Shown one piece after another: positions 39,879 to 51,938 of a stretch of 64,000 nt of DNA. The stretch covers positions 1,689,001 to 1,753,000 of the forward strand of contig SMSO01000033.1 in NCBI GenBank assembly GCA_004764695.1, read 5' to 3'. This DNA is from Schizochytrium sp. TIO01. Its lineage: Eukaryota; Sar; Bigyra; Thraustochytrida; Thraustochytriidae. A model generated the notes under the pieces. That model searched no databases. It worked only from the letters and a program-made list of their open reading frames with translations, and was not told the origin of the DNA. The position numbers and the translations under genes were made by a program. Positions within the stretch are counted from its first letter, which is position 1; each line of letters opens with the position of its first letter.

Positions 39879-41419
39879 CTTCGAGCAAACTCCAATGGGA
39901 TACCGAGCAATGCCAGCATAATCGGCCTATGATGGCAATCGCATTTTTGTCAGATCCCCTTGGCAGAAAGAAAGTCCTAGACCAAAGTAGGTGGATCTCG
40001 CACCTCGCACTGGGCGGAAGACGCAGTTCTGAGCAAAAAGCGCACACACGTCAATAAGCCGTTACAGTTCTTTGGGTGTGTACTTTCTCTCATTTTCTCT
40101 CTCTTTCGAGAACTACCCCCAAAGGAAATTTTGATTAAGTTGTAAAAAAGAGCATTTGACCTCCTAGGCACTTCTAAATAACTATTTGTCCCTAGAATTT
40201 CATCTGACCATCTGGGGCGATGGATGATCTGTCTTCTGTTCAGAAGATACCAATCTGATACAATTGCTACACGGCGTACTAATAATACAGGTAATGAAGA
40301 TGGTGTTCATATTCATATTACGTTTGAGACACCCGAACTCATCTGCTGCAAAAAAGTAACCGTACATGTAGCGAGCTACCTCGTCAGCTTGATAAGTTAC
40401 ATCAGAGAGGGCAGAACAGATAGATAGGCTAAAAGGAGGTAGACTATACAAATACTTAACAATCAAAAGCGTCGTACACCGAGGAATAAAGAATCTGAGC
40501 GTTTTGTTTTTTCAAAAAGCACTCATAAGCTGGAGACACTAGTGATTTGCGATCATAAATATAGTAGTTCTTACTGAGCGTTATGTAAGGAATTTTTATG
40601 TGCTGCTACTTTGCTGATTGTTATAGTGGTGGATGCAGCATGGGTTACCGTTGAACTTAAAAACAATTTTATTTTTTTCAAAGTTAGAATTTTAGATTGT
40701 TGAAAATAAATAAACATTACTTGAATACTGCACTTTCTACCGAGTAATGCAAGGCACTAAAGTAGGCGGTCCCGGTCTCTCCGAGGTCCCGCGTGCATGC
40801 GCTGCTTTGCACTTGGAAAGGGAACATATTTATGAAAGACCGTTTGATTTGAATTAGAAACGATAACAGCATGGTGTTAATCTTTTATGTAGCACATGCT
40901 TTAAATAAATATATATATATTTACTAATGACGTTGTTGAACAGCGTAAAAATTTTATTGCGTGTTAAGGTCGAGGGACATTTTCTGTCAACTTGGCACTT
41001 TATGCATCAATGAGCTCAAGAGCATCTATTAGATATGGAAGATTATAAAGAAGATTGAGCACAGGGTGCGGAATTGCATTGCAACCTTAATTCTGTTTAG
41101 AATATACATAAGACGTTAAGAGCGCTGTGCAAAGCTCCATTCCTGGAGCTTGGTGACCTTTGCCCAAGCTGTGAAGCGCCCTGAGAGTGATTGGGCAGTT
41201 GGGCAGACTGCAGAAGAGTGAGGCTCAGTGGGACAAACTTAAGGAGAAAAGTTCTGAGTCAGTGCAGTTTAAAGTTTGGGTAGGCTTTTAGCGGCGAAAT
41301 CAAGGAATAAAATAGCTCGGTTCTGCGCAAACGCGTATCTGCTACAGCCAGACCATCTACATACCCTGTGGCAACATCTTCGAAACTCTTCAAAAATTAC
41401 AAAAGGCTCAACTTTTAGC
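39879..41419. other. Divergent promoter region of ankyrin/IQ and ABCA genes
   Basis: About 1.5 kb, AT-rich, with a short (TA)n run near 40910. No gene was recognised. A frame open from 41276 into the ABCA gene lacks an ATG before 41420. Confidence 0.55.
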
Positions 41420-44400
41420 ATGAGCAACAGTAATCCTTCCGAAGTTAGTCCAGGCAAACTTACATCGTCTCGACGCCGTAAAGATCCAGCTGTAGTGCCT
41501 CGGCAGGCGAACACATCTATTAAGGAGCAGGAACAGCAGAAAGGAGGCATGGCGCTGCAGAAGTCTCACCACGAGATTAGTTTTAAGGAAACCTCTAAAG
41601 GAGCAAATGAACAAAGCTCATCGGAGCACTTTGAAACACCATTATCAGGAGGCGGCCGAACTGACGAGCAGCCATGCAGGCTTTCGTCGGTGGGTCTTGG
41701 TAAGCGTCAATTATATGCCGTCATGAAGAAAAACCTCACTATGAAACGGAGACGACCACTAGAAACAGTTTTGGAAATCTTATCACCGATGTTGTTTGTG
41801 ATGGTTGTCGTTGCTTTCTTTAACATATCAAAGGTTGTCCGAAATGAGCAAGCCATATACGCATCTCGCTTCTATGACTTTGGGCGCCTCGCAGAGATTT
41901 TCAGAAACGTCTTGATAGATTTCCCAACGAAAGATGATGACCTCCTAGATTTATATTATGACTTAGATGCTGTACTTACAAAGGAGGGGCTTCGCAGCAT
42001 TCCAACGCTTGATGAGTACGTCTGGGTTCACCAGACCTTAAATAATACTGTCGGTCAAGAAACGTTAGATCTCGCTTCAGACCTAATTAGTCGCGTAGAA
42101 GGTGGGTACTGGTGGAATTTGTTCAGGCTTGGAAAAATTATTATAAGCCCAGACACCCCTGAAACTTTGCAATTTCGGCAATGGATGAACCACACATACA
42201 GATACTGGAGTGTTGTGGAAGGTCGAGTTTTTGGTACACTAAAGGAAGCTGCAGATTATCGTGACAGCGTTACTTTAGTAGAAGAAGAAGACGCAACAAA
42301 TCGCGTGTGGGCGCATCTTCACTTTGATTCGCTTGACTTTGATCAAAACCAATTTGAGTGTCGAATTCGCATGTCACATAGCGTGCTTCCGAGTACCGAA
42401 GAGACAATCAAGGAGTTTGCTCGAGAGCCAGGACTATCAAGTAACATGTATTACTGGTCTGGATTCCTTACTTTGCAGCGAGCGTTTGAGCTCTTTGTGG
42501 CTAATCGAACACATTCTCTGTACTCAACAGAAAATGCCCAAAGCTTGGCACAAAATTTGATTTCGATCGCTAACGATTATGCTGGACCGCTGAGCTATGC
42601 TATAGGAGGGAACAAGTACCTGACAAGCGTAATACTGTCGTCTGGAGCGATGGATTATATTGACGCTGATGCAATCTTTGACCTAGCTTTGGAAGTGTCT
42701 GGGTTTTCATCAATGCATAATTTAAGCGTTGAAGGTTCGCATATAGTTGACAAACTTCGAACTCTTCCAGCAGCACCTTACTCTTACTCGTTCGCTGATG
42801 ATTATAGCGCACCATTCCCCTCTCTTGCATGGGAGGTATCCGAATTCTACAGTAGATTCGGGTATATTACTGGGCTAATTATGGCCTGTGCGGTAGTTTA
42901 CCCTGTGTCACAATTGATCCTGGTAATTGTACAGGAAAAAGAAATTCGAATGAAAGAGATGATGAAAATTATGGGATTGCGGGAATGGGTTTTTCATGCC
43001 TCGTGGCTCATCACGTACACAACATTCTTTCTCATCCAAGCGCTGGCTCAAGCTGCTTACCTAAGCAATACAGTATTTGGCAAAGCCGACTTTTCACTCA
43101 TCCTACTCTTCATCTTCCTGTTCAATATGACGCTGATTGCGTTGGCTTTCATTATCTCTACTTTTTTTAATCGTGCTAAGCTCGCGAGTATGTTGGGACC
43201 GTTGGTCGTCTTTTGTATGGTCGTTCCAGCATATATTTTTACCTTTTATGAAACATATCAATTTGTTGCCGTGAAAAAGACTTTATCACTTCTTGCTCCA
43301 ACAGCCTATGCCTTGGGGTTAGATCGGATCATCGCGTACGAGCGCAATAGCATTAGTCTCACATGGGAGAATATGCACGAAGGAAGCATGCCATTTAGCT
43401 TTACTTTAGGTATGTTGGCCTTTGATTTCTTCCTATATTGTTTTATTGCGTGGTACCTAGATCAGGTATTGCCTACCAAATACGGTTCAAACCATCAAAG
43501 CCCGTTTTTCATTCTTAAACCTAAATTTTGGACACAGGTGTGTTCATCTTGGGTTAAAAGATTAAGCGGGAGTCGCCTAGAGCATTCACAAGAAGGCTCT
43601 ATTGAAGATCAGTTAAAGCGTGTTCGTACATGGAACACAAAACAGCCATCTGTAGAAATTAAAATGCTAACCAAGACATATGGCGGAGTAAAACGCAAGA
43701 CTGCAGTCAAAGGGATCACTCTTGACATGATGCACGGTGAGGTTACTTGTCTCTTAGGTACAAATGGTGCTGGAAAATCAACAACTATTTCAATGTTGTC
43801 AGGGCTTTATGAAACAACTAGTGGTGACGCTTATATTTATGGAGAGTCAATCGTAAGAGACATTACATCTATTCGGAAAATCATGGGCGTATGCCCACAG
43901 CACAACGTTCTGTACCCAGACCTTACAGTAAGAGAACATTTGGAGTTTTTTGCCGCACTGAAAGGCGTCACGGCTGATTATTTAGAACGTGAAGTATTTG
44001 AGATGGTTGCTGATTGTGACCTGATGAACAAAATTGACATACAGACGGCGCGTCTCTCAGGAGGTCAAAAGCGCAAGCTCAGCCTTGCCATCTCTCTTAT
44101 TGGAGATAGTAAAATTGTATTCCTTGATGAGCCAAGCGCAGGTATGGATGTGCAAAGTCGACGATCTATGATGAACCTGCTGCTGCGTCATAAACAAAAC
44201 CGAACAATTATCTTGACAACGCATCATCTGGAGGAAGCTGACTTGCTGGGTGATCGGATAGCAATCATGAAGGATGGTGTGATTGCCTGCCACGGCTCTC
44301 CACTTGAGCTAAAGCTTAAATATGGATTAGGTTACGTCATGCTCATGACCAAGATCGATCACAGCCAAAAGAGTGTTGAAAAGCTTAGCTCTTATGTTAA

Positions 44401-47400
44401 ACAACGTATCAAGTCAGCACAACTTTTGACCAACTCAGCTGGTGAAGTGTCATTTCAACTCCCTTCGAATGAGAATCGTGCATTAGCTGATCTCTTTTCT
44501 GATCTTGAACCTCGCCTGAAAGAGTTTAACATAAGTAGCTATGGAATTGCCATGACATCTTTAGAGGATGTTTTCCTCTCCGTAGCCGAAAAGGCAGAAC
44601 TGAATGCAAAATCAAATGAGTCAGAGCCTCAATCATCAGAAGGTCACGTTGCCTCCAAAATCGCCTCGTCATTGAAGGGTCATACAGCACAAGAAAAACA
44701 ACGTAGCTGGGATGTAAGCGGCGGAAACGTGTCGTATCGTGCACAGTATTGGCAAATTGTCCGTAAGCGTCTCATTGCTCTCAGGCGAGACCGCGGGTCT
44801 ATATTCCACGAGCTTTGCATGCCTCTCATTGTAGTAACAGCTGTTTTGTTTATTCTTTCAATCAAGCCAAAAGGTGCGGGGCCACCTCTAATGCTTTCCG
44901 CAAACTCGATGATGCATGGATTCGTCTTTGAAACACCAATCAATAGTCAAGACTCAGCAGATGCAATTTTCAATCAAAATTTAGGACAACGCCCAATACC
45001 AGACGCATTTGAATTTGCTCGCGTTTCGCCGAATGATCCTGAAAGTGAACTCACGTCACCTTATTTTAATGATGATCTGCAACTCTTTGACCATACTTGT
45101 CAATCAAGTATATGTTTGTCTTGGCGACAACTGTATAGTCAAATGAAGCTTGCCAAAAAGGGACGCTTCAGTGATGTTGATCTTAAACATAAAAGGTTAG
45201 ACATGTGTTCCTATCGGATTGGAGATAAGGCATATATTCCGATTAATTTTGGAAAAATCGCAGGTTTGAGTGCTGGAGATCAGGATTCTATCTTGAGCTG
45301 GGCGGCTGATGAATTGGACACGACAGTAAGCGAAGTGCAATCAATACGTGTTGACGCGCTATTGGACAAAAAACTTGCTCAATTATTAGAAACCCCAATT
45401 TCTCTAATGGGATTTGTAGGTGCTCAGACGACTCTGGACATGTACTCCTGGCTTTCCAATGTTTACAATCAGAGTATTGATTGGAACGATGCGGTTTTCT
45501 CTGGGGGCGAGGCTGGCTCCGATACAACTGGCTCTAATAACACTTCTTCTGCAATTGAAACAGTTGAAAGATGGATCCAAAACGCGCTTTTGGCTTTAGC
45601 AAATACCGGATATCTTAAAGGCGCCTTGGTGACCTTAGATAGTACCTCCGCAGGTGGACTTTTGATTGGATTAGCGTTCGACAAAGTTGTTCCTGAGATC
45701 TTTAGCTTATTTCCAAATATTGACGGGGGCGATCTTTCAATTCTACTTAGTTTTCTTCCTGAAAATACAACCAGTACAGGTGCTGCAATTATTGATGATG
45801 TTTTGGATTTAATCAACGAGCAAGCGAATCTGACAAATTATCTCAATACCAGTAAAACTTTGTCTGAAATCACTATTGAAGAGGTGTTGGAGGCATTAAA
45901 TATGGGCAGCGATCGTTACTATCGTGCCAGGGCATGTGAAGTAAATGTAACGGTTTCTGATATTGAGGCTGCATTTGGTATCAGTAACATGACAGAGGCA
46001 TTTGGCCTTACACGTGATTATACCAATGAAAAGAATGAACTATGCAGTGCAATTAATGATGGAAACATTGCTTTCACTCTTGCAGTGCTTTATGTCTCTG
46101 AATTTGGGTTTCCGACCGAGGGTCAAACATGGTCTCTAGCAAACGACATTTTCGGAGACATCCCTTACATACCCAAGAGTATGAGCTTTGCATCAATTCT
46201 AAGCATCCTTGGAGACGTTGGATCACTTACACTCAATAATCTTTTGGAGCAAGCGTCTGATTTTGAAAACGGACTATACTGGCTCGATATCCCTGGTGCT
46301 GACGGAATGACATTAGCGGACATTCTTCGATACATTGGAATTCCCCTGGATGGAGAGAGTAGCTTGATTTCTATGTGGCTAAATATGAATGGTTTTGCTA
46401 CGCTTGCTGGACAGTTCACATTTGGAACTTTAGTCGGTAAGCAAGATCTCAACTTGACAATCAACATCCCTTTATCAGTCTTATATTCTTCTACATCATC
46501 TCATTCGAAACCAGTTTGCATTAATGAGATTGCTGCAGCAAGAATCCGTGCTCAATCTCAAGACAAGGACGCATCATTCAAAGTGTGGAGCCAACCTTTC
46601 GAAACTTCCATGAAAGATAATGTTAAACGAGTGGTGTGGTTGGCCTTTTTCGCTGTCCTGTTTACTCTGGTTCCATTTTGCTATAATCCTGCATGTTATG
46701 GTATGCATGCAGTGCAAGAGCGTACCTCGCATGCCAAACACCTTATGTTTGTGAGTGGCTTGGGTTACAAAACCTATTGGCTTGGAAACCTTACCTTTGA
46801 TTATGCGTGCTATCTTATTGTTGCATTCTGGACAATGTTCTGCTTTGCGATCTCGGGCGCAATTGATTTTGCTGATCATCGGTCTTCTGTTGCAATTGGA
46901 ACTTGGTGCTTATTCCTATTGTATGGTCTCTCTGCAATTCCTCAAGCGTATTGCTTGTCTTTCCTTTTCTCAAACGACAGCACTGCTCAAATTGTTATCT
47001 CAATTTTCAACTTTGTTACAGGCTGGATGTTTGTAGTTACAGCTGTCTCACTTGACATCTACAGTCTCACTGAGACAAGTCAAATGCTACGAAAATTTTT
47101 CCGCTGGTTTCCAGCTTACAACCTTGGCGAAGGTCTTATAGCGGCTACAGAAGAAACAATTACACGGAATATACTTGAAGACGATTCGAAATGGAATGTT
47201 TTTGAATGGCATTACATCGGACGCAATCTTTTCGTTTTGTTTATGCTCTCTGTATTCTATTTTTTCTTGCTTGTCGTGATTGAGTGGTTGATGGGCAATG
47301 TTCGTTTTCACAAAACATTCAGTCGTTTACAACGCGGGCTTACAAGGCTTCTTGTTGGCCGTCACAGTAAGTCGTCAATCATGCCACTGCACGTGGCTGA

Positions 47401-48916
47401 CCGTGCAGATCAACTTCGGGAAGAGGTAGCCAACAACGAACCTATCTATGAGTTTAGCGATGACGAGGAAGAAGAAGCTTTAGAGACAGAGTCCAAGTCT
47501 GGAAGCCAGGTATCCGCCACCAGAGATGTTCGGCTGGATCGGCTCTACCATGGGCAAAACTCTTCCTCTACAGAGAAAGCGACAGGCGTCAAACAATTGG
47601 ATAAGGATGAATTGCAACAGTTCGACTTAGTTGACAAAAATGCAGAAGAGATCATGGAGCAAAATGAGAGCACCAAAGTTGTTGAAGGTGGCGTCTTAAG
47701 AAGAATGGAAACAAGTGGAACCACGGGCTATGAATTTGCACCGAACGTTAATAATAGTGTCAAAGCGCAACGCGTATCTCGCTACCTTTTCGATGAAGAC
47801 CAAGACGTCAGGGCCGAACGCCATCGTGTCTACCAACATGGTCAGAACGATGTTCTTCAACTTCGACTTTTGCGCAAAGTCTTTGCCCAGGCATTCTCGG
47901 GTAAAAAATTTGTAGCTGTACGTCAGCTAACTCTAGGTATCCGTCCCGGGGAATGTTTTGGGTTTCTTGGTACAAATGGTGCTGGTAAGACAACTACTAT
48001 GCGTATGATCACACGTGAATATATGCCCAGTGAGGGCAAAGTGTTGCTTCACGGGCATTCAATTTATCAATATTCCTCAAGCAAGGATATTGGGTATTGC
48101 CCTCAGTTTGACGCTTTGTTTCCTCGGCTTACTGCGCGTGAACATCTGGAAGTCTATGCAAATATTAAAGGTGTGCCGAAGGAACATGTTGGCAAACTGG
48201 TGCAGAAGCTCATGGAAGCTTGTGATCTTGGCCCTTTCGCAAATGTTTTAGCTTCAACGTACTCAGGTGGCACTAGAAGAAAACTTTCAATCGCAATTGC
48301 TCTAATTGGAAAACCCGATGTAATATTGCTTGATGAGCCAAGTGCAGGTGTGGATCCAGCTGCACGACGCCGCATTTGGGAAATCATCCATAGTTCAATG
48401 GATTCTTCTCGAAGCATTGTGCTTACAAGTCATTCTATGGAAGAATGCGAGGCTCTTTGTGACCGTGTAAGCATTATGGCAGGAGGAGTTATGCGTTGCA
48501 TTGGCACTTCGATGCATCTAAAATCTCGTTTCAGTTCTGGTTATGAGGTACAGATTCGTACGGAAACCCTTCAAGATTGCTTGACTGCTGTTGGCAATAT
48601 TCAAACCTCACTAGGCGCTCTTGTGAAAGAACAGTATGGCCCGCAAGCAACATTAAGCGTACCATTTGAAAGCTCAACGCTTTCTCATATTTTCAAGATG
48701 CTGGAGACAAATCGAATTGCTTGGAAGCTGACTTCCTATGGTGTTTCACAATCTTCACTCGAACAAGTTTTTATGAACATTGCAAATAAGTACAATACCT
48801 CAGAGCGACCAAAATACCACATAGACGCATCCTCCTATGCTTCAAAACATCAAAGCATGCGTGGCGGAGGGAGTTCTGGAATGTTCAGTCTTTTTACACA
48901 TTTCAGCCATAAGTAG
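41420..48916 (+). CDS. Full-size ABC transporter, subfamily A
   Basis: 2,498 residues in one exon from the ATG at 41420. ABCA proteins move or flip lipids across membranes using ATP. Seen: TMD1 (first helix about 115-137, helix cluster about 480-730) and NBD1 with Walker A GTNGAGKST at 780-788, signature LSGGQKRKLS and Walker B IVFLDEPSAGMD. TMD2 has its first helix near 1120-1150 and a helix cluster about 1728-1990. NBD2 has GTNGAGKTT at 2184-2192, YSGGTRRKLS and VILLDEPSAGVD. Both NBDs keep all catalytic motifs, so both sites should hydrolyse ATP. The first extracellular loop is about 345 residues and the second about 570, the reverse of ABCA1. An acidic linker (DDEEEEALETE) lies between TMD2 and NBD2. 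Codon use is far less biased than in RPS3. Confidence 0.96.
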   Translation: MSNSNPSEVSPGKLTSSRRRKDPAVVPRQANTSIKEQEQQKGGMALQKSHHEISFKETSKGANEQSSSEHFETPLSGGGRTDEQPCRLSSVGLGKRQLYAVMKKNLTMKRRRPLETVLEILSPMLFVMVVVAFFNISKVVRNEQAIYASRFYDFGRLAEIFRNVLIDFPTKDDDLLDLYYDLDAVLTKEGLRSIPTLDEYVWVHQTLNNTVGQETLDLASDLISRVEGGYWWNLFRLGKIIISPDTPETLQFRQWMNHTYRYWSVVEGRVFGTLKEAADYRDSVTLVEEEDATNRVWAHLHFDSLDFDQNQFECRIRMSHSVLPSTEETIKEFAREPGLSSNMYYWSGFLTLQRAFELFVANRTHSLYSTENAQSLAQNLISIANDYAGPLSYAIGGNKYLTSVILSSGAMDYIDADAIFDLALEVSGFSSMHNLSVEGSHIVDKLRTLPAAPYSYSFADDYSAPFPSLAWEVSEFYSRFGYITGLIMACAVVYPVSQLILVIVQEKEIRMKEMMKIMGLREWVFHASWLITYTTFFLIQALAQAAYLSNTVFGKADFSLILLFIFLFNMTLIALAFIISTFFNRAKLASMLGPLVVFCMVVPAYIFTFYETYQFVAVKKTLSLLAPTAYALGLDRIIAYERNSISLTWENMHEGSMPFSFTLGMLAFDFFLYCFIAWYLDQVLPTKYGSNHQSPFFILKPKFWTQVCSSWVKRLSGSRLEHSQEGSIEDQLKRVRTWNTKQPSVEIKMLTKTYGGVKRKTAVKGITLDMMHGEVTCLLGTNGAGKSTTISMLSGLYETTSGDAYIYGESIVRDITSIRKIMGVCPQHNVLYPDLTVREHLEFFAALKGVTADYLEREVFEMVADCDLMNKIDIQTARLSGGQKRKLSLAISLIGDSKIVFLDEPSAGMDVQSRRSMMNLLLRHKQNRTIILTTHHLEEADLLGDRIAIMKDGVIACHGSPLELKLKYGLGYVMLMTKIDHSQKSVEKLSSYVKQRIKSAQLLTNSAGEVSFQLPSNENRALADLFSDLEPRLKEFNISSYGIAMTSLEDVFLSVAEKAELNAKSNESEPQSSEGHVASKIASSLKGHTAQEKQRSWDVSGGNVSYRAQYWQIVRKRLIALRRDRGSIFHELCMPLIVVTAVLFILSIKPKGAGPPLMLSANSMMHGFVFETPINSQDSADAIFNQNLGQRPIPDAFEFARVSPNDPESELTSPYFNDDLQLFDHTCQSSICLSWRQLYSQMKLAKKGRFSDVDLKHKRLDMCSYRIGDKAYIPINFGKIAGLSAGDQDSILSWAADELDTTVSEVQSIRVDALLDKKLAQLLETPISLMGFVGAQTTLDMYSWLSNVYNQSIDWNDAVFSGGEAGSDTTGSNNTSSAIETVERWIQNALLALANTGYLKGALVTLDSTSAGGLLIGLAFDKVVPEIFSLFPNIDGGDLSILLSFLPENTTSTGAAIIDDVLDLINEQANLTNYLNTSKTLSEITIEEVLEALNMGSDRYYRARACEVNVTVSDIEAAFGISNMTEAFGLTRDYTNEKNELCSAINDGNIAFTLAVLYVSEFGFPTEGQTWSLANDIFGDIPYIPKSMSFASILSILGDVGSLTLNNLLEQASDFENGLYWLDIPGADGMTLADILRYIGIPLDGESSLISMWLNMNGFATLAGQFTFGTLVGKQDLNLTINIPLSVLYSSTSSHSKPVCINEIAAARIRAQSQDKDASFKVWSQPFETSMKDNVKRVVWLAFFAVLFTLVPFCYNPACYGMHAVQERTSHAKHLMFVSGLGYKTYWLGNLTFDYACYLIVAFWTMFCFAISGAIDFADHRSSVAIGTWCLFLLYGLSAIPQAYCLSFLFSNDSTAQIVISIFNFVTGWMFVVTAVSLDIYSLTETSQMLRKFFRWFPAYNLGEGLIAATEETITRNILEDDSKWNVFEWHYIGRNLFVLFMLSVFYFFLLVVIEWLMGNVRFHKTFSRLQRGLTRLLVGRHSKSSIMPLHVADRADQLREEVANNEPIYEFSDDEEEEALETESKSGSQVSATRDVRLDRLYHGQNSSSTEKATGVKQLDKDELQQFDLVDKNAEEIMEQNESTKVVEGGVLRRMETSGTTGYEFAPNVNNSVKAQRVSRYLFDEDQDVRAERHRVYQHGQNDVLQLRLLRKVFAQAFSGKKFVAVRQLTLGIRPGECFGFLGTNGAGKTTTMRMITREYMPSEGKVLLHGHSIYQYSSSKDIGYCPQFDALFPRLTAREHLEVYANIKGVPKEHVGKLVQKLMEACDLGPFANVLASTYSGGTRRKLSIAIALIGKPDVILLDEPSAGVDPAARRRIWEIIHSSMDSSRSIVLTSHSMEECEALCDRVSIMAGGVMRCIGTSMHLKSRFSSGYEVQIRTETLQDCLTAVGNIQTSLGALVKEQYGPQATLSVPFESSTLSHIFKMLETNRIAWKLTSYGVSQSSLEQVFMNIANKYNTSERPKYHIDASSYASKHQSMRGGGSSGMFSLFTHFSHK

Positions 48917-49176
48917 CTTGAGGAAATTCTAATGAATATTACACCTTATCATTTTAAAATTCCTGAATTACTACCTGAATTACTCTGTTTTCAAGAGAAT
49001 AGCAAGATTTGGATACAGGTTTATACTTATTATGTTTGAATCATGTAGAAGTCCTGAGCATGAATAACAAATTGTGTGCGTTTAATGTTTCCGCTTACAT
49101 GTTTTTAGAGGCATGATATAACTTACGGAAGTGCCATTATTTGTAGGTTCCACCGTGACGAAATCCATGAAGATTC

Positions 49177-49179
<3 letters not shown>

Positions 49180-49207
<28 letters not shown>
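49180..49207. repeat. (AT)n microsatellite
   Basis: Fourteen uninterrupted TA units, about 260 bases after the ABCA stop. Confidence 0.95.
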
Positions 49208-51139
49208 CGTTCACTCCGTGACTTTAAGGTCTGAGATCAAGTGAGCCTCTAAGTTAGAATTCCCAACAATGAAATGTTATTAAAAAACAAAAAAAAGAAA
49301 GAACAGAATCACAATGCTTAATTATTATCTTGTCTTGTGTTGACTAATCAGAGTGTAATTTACGGTTGGTTTACTGGTGCTTGTTGATTACCGTGGAATG
49401 TTGAATTATCTATCCAGGTCCACTCAAATGCCCACTCAAATGCGTCTTAGCTTTTGTAAACGAGGACCGTACGTTTCCATTCGGTCTCAAGGTGCGTGCC
49501 AATATCAACAACCTTTTATTTTTTCTCCTTCTAGGATCACTCACTCCGAGTATAGGGCAGACCCAGGAGTTGATACATACACTAGTACTACTATTGTTTT
49601 CTTATATTTGGAGAGAGTACCTACTACCTAGGATAATAGTCTGATAGCCTATTTAATAGCACATAGTAAATTTCTGATGGCTAAGTAGGGTGCCTTTAAA
49701 TAGAATATTTGCATGCTCATGAATATTGAAGATCTTCAGATCGTCTAAAGGTTGTCATTTCCGTACTAACCTATTTCTACCCAGTCACCATCTCAGAGGG
49801 AGAAAGGTTTCTCTGATTCTACGTTGCTACTTCTAAGGCAAAGAGACAAGGTTTATATTTCACTCTGAGAAATGCGTTGTGCAAATCATCACATGTGAAT
49901 TAGAATTAGGCACGTTGATGATAATCAAGACACTTCAAACAACAACCGTTGAAGCTTGAAGATAACTAGACCCTGAATTTAGAATCGCGTAAATTTGGTG
50001 GCACAAATGGGCTCTATCTTTGACATCTTGAAAGCTAGGGCGTGCCTGATATCCTTTGCCTCACGCTTTACTGTGTTAAACTCTAAGACCCCAACAGAAA
50101 TAGTATACGTGTTGGTTTCTGAAGATTTGTTCCCTCTTATGAAGCGCAAACCATTTCGTGGCATGTAATTAGGGACGCAAGCATATCTTCTGTTTTACAT
50201 TACAAAGCAGTCAAATACCTGAAGTTGATGATATCAAAATGCAAGACCGTCTGAATAGAGCAGAGTCCACGCTGCCAATTTCCCAGTATGAAGCGTGCGC
50301 TTTATCACTCACAAATGAAAGCTGATGCAGAACTAAGGTCACAGCAGAGGCATTGAACCATATTTTAAGAGAGTCGTTGAGGAGGGAGGCAGACCAGAAG
50401 AAATGAGGAAGAAGATTGTTCTTATTGTTTCATTTTTTTCAATTGAAAATTTTTAAAAAAATCTCCCTTGTAGGGCTTACCTATTCGCTACAGCAGTACT
50501 GCCGTGCACAACCGAGTTTGAAGGAAATAAAAAGTTCTGCATTGCACAGCAAAAATTGTTTGAGAAGGTAAAACTATCTATGCAAAGGCAACTGCATAAC
50601 TGGCCTTGCTCAAAATTGTGGCCGTGGATAACGTGGTCACAGTTCTTATTTCCCGCCAGTATATGTTGTGCATGTAAAAATTATACAATATGATTAGATA
50701 GCAACGTTTTGATTGAAGCAACTGGCCATTTTGCCCAGTATATAATGCTCGCCATCGGATGTAAATGGAATACTAGTGAAAACTCTATAGCCAAAAACTA
50801 AAATGTAGAGATGTATTCCATTAACTTGGCCGCTCCAGGTTTTGATGGCTGACTGTTCCATTACGAAAGCGGGAAACAGCGGCGCATGAATTGGAATTTG
50901 TAAACTGAAAAAAAAAATAGAAAAATAAAAAAAACTTCCCAATGAAACCATCAAAGAAACCACCATTGCAATTACCTTCACCAGTTACTACGATGACCAG
51001 CCAGAGAGAATGATTTGATCTTGATTGGGACAACTTTGTGGACGTGATATGCCATACCAGCTTACCAGGACGTAGGTACTTAGGCTCCACCCTCTAGTTT
51101 TGCACACACTAGGCAGGAAACGCATTTACACAAGAACTT

Positions 51140-51240
51140 TGAAACGATACGAACCGAAACGAAACGATGATAAATGAAACGCAATTTAACCTATCCCACC
51201 CAAGTAAACGTAACGTAACACAACGCAACGCAACGCAAGT
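51140..51240. repeat. Imperfect ACGAA/ACGTA/ACGCA pentanucleotide repeat
   Basis: Five-base units with sequence drift along the tract (CGAAA, then CGTAA, then CGCAA). Confidence 0.75.
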
Positions 51241-51938
51241 AATGATATACAATGCAGGACGATGAAACGCAGCATCTGGCGTCAGGTCAAGGACTTCACA
51301 ATACATTAAACACTCAGTTGGATTGGACCAAACGCTCGCACGCGAAGTCTAGATCAAGTAAACCAATTGAAAAGTTTAGTAGTTCTATCCGCAAGTTACC
51401 GATTCTTCTACAAAGTATAAGTCTTGATTTTTATAAAACGAGAACTAACAGCTTAGATAACTAACTCAATTCAAGGGCGATATCAGTGAAGATCAGAGCC
51501 CTGCCATCCACGACATGGGCAGCGCATTTTGGAAAGCATCCAATACAAGCATTTCAATGGCTAAATCAATTCTCCATTGTAATTTCTTGCAGAACCCCAA
51601 CACAGTGAGTGTTTTTTGTTTTGTTTTTTCTATTTTAAAGTTCAAAACGTGCGCCATCCTCTCAAATGCTCCTTCCCAACACTCCTAAAATAGGATCACA
51701 TACCCTCTTCAAAGCTCCTTTATGCTGCTAGTCGCTTGTTACTCAAGTTTCTTGTCATCTTCCCCTTGTCTTAGTTAAATTAGTTAAATTTCTTCGCTCG
51801 ATTTGAGGCATTATAAAAATTGGTTATGTAAATAACACTTGAAAACTTTGAAACCAAAAATTCCAAAAGAAAAGGTCAAAAGAAGAAGTCGAAAACTTGA
51901 TTTCCAATTCATCGCTCTATTTCTTCAATCTGCGCACC

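Larger units (their letters stand above)
48917..51938. other. Intergenic region between ABCA and GIMAP-like genes
   Basis: About 3 kb with no convincing gene. It contains an (AT)n run at 49180-49207 and imperfect CGAAA/CGTAA/CGCAA repeats at about 51140-51240. The 100 bases before 51939 are probably the 5' UTR of the GTPase gene. Confidence 0.55.

Noticed and set aside
41276-41419. 48-codon upstream extension of the ABCA frame
   Set aside because: It begins with TTG; the first ATG is at 41420 and the extension carries no family sequence.
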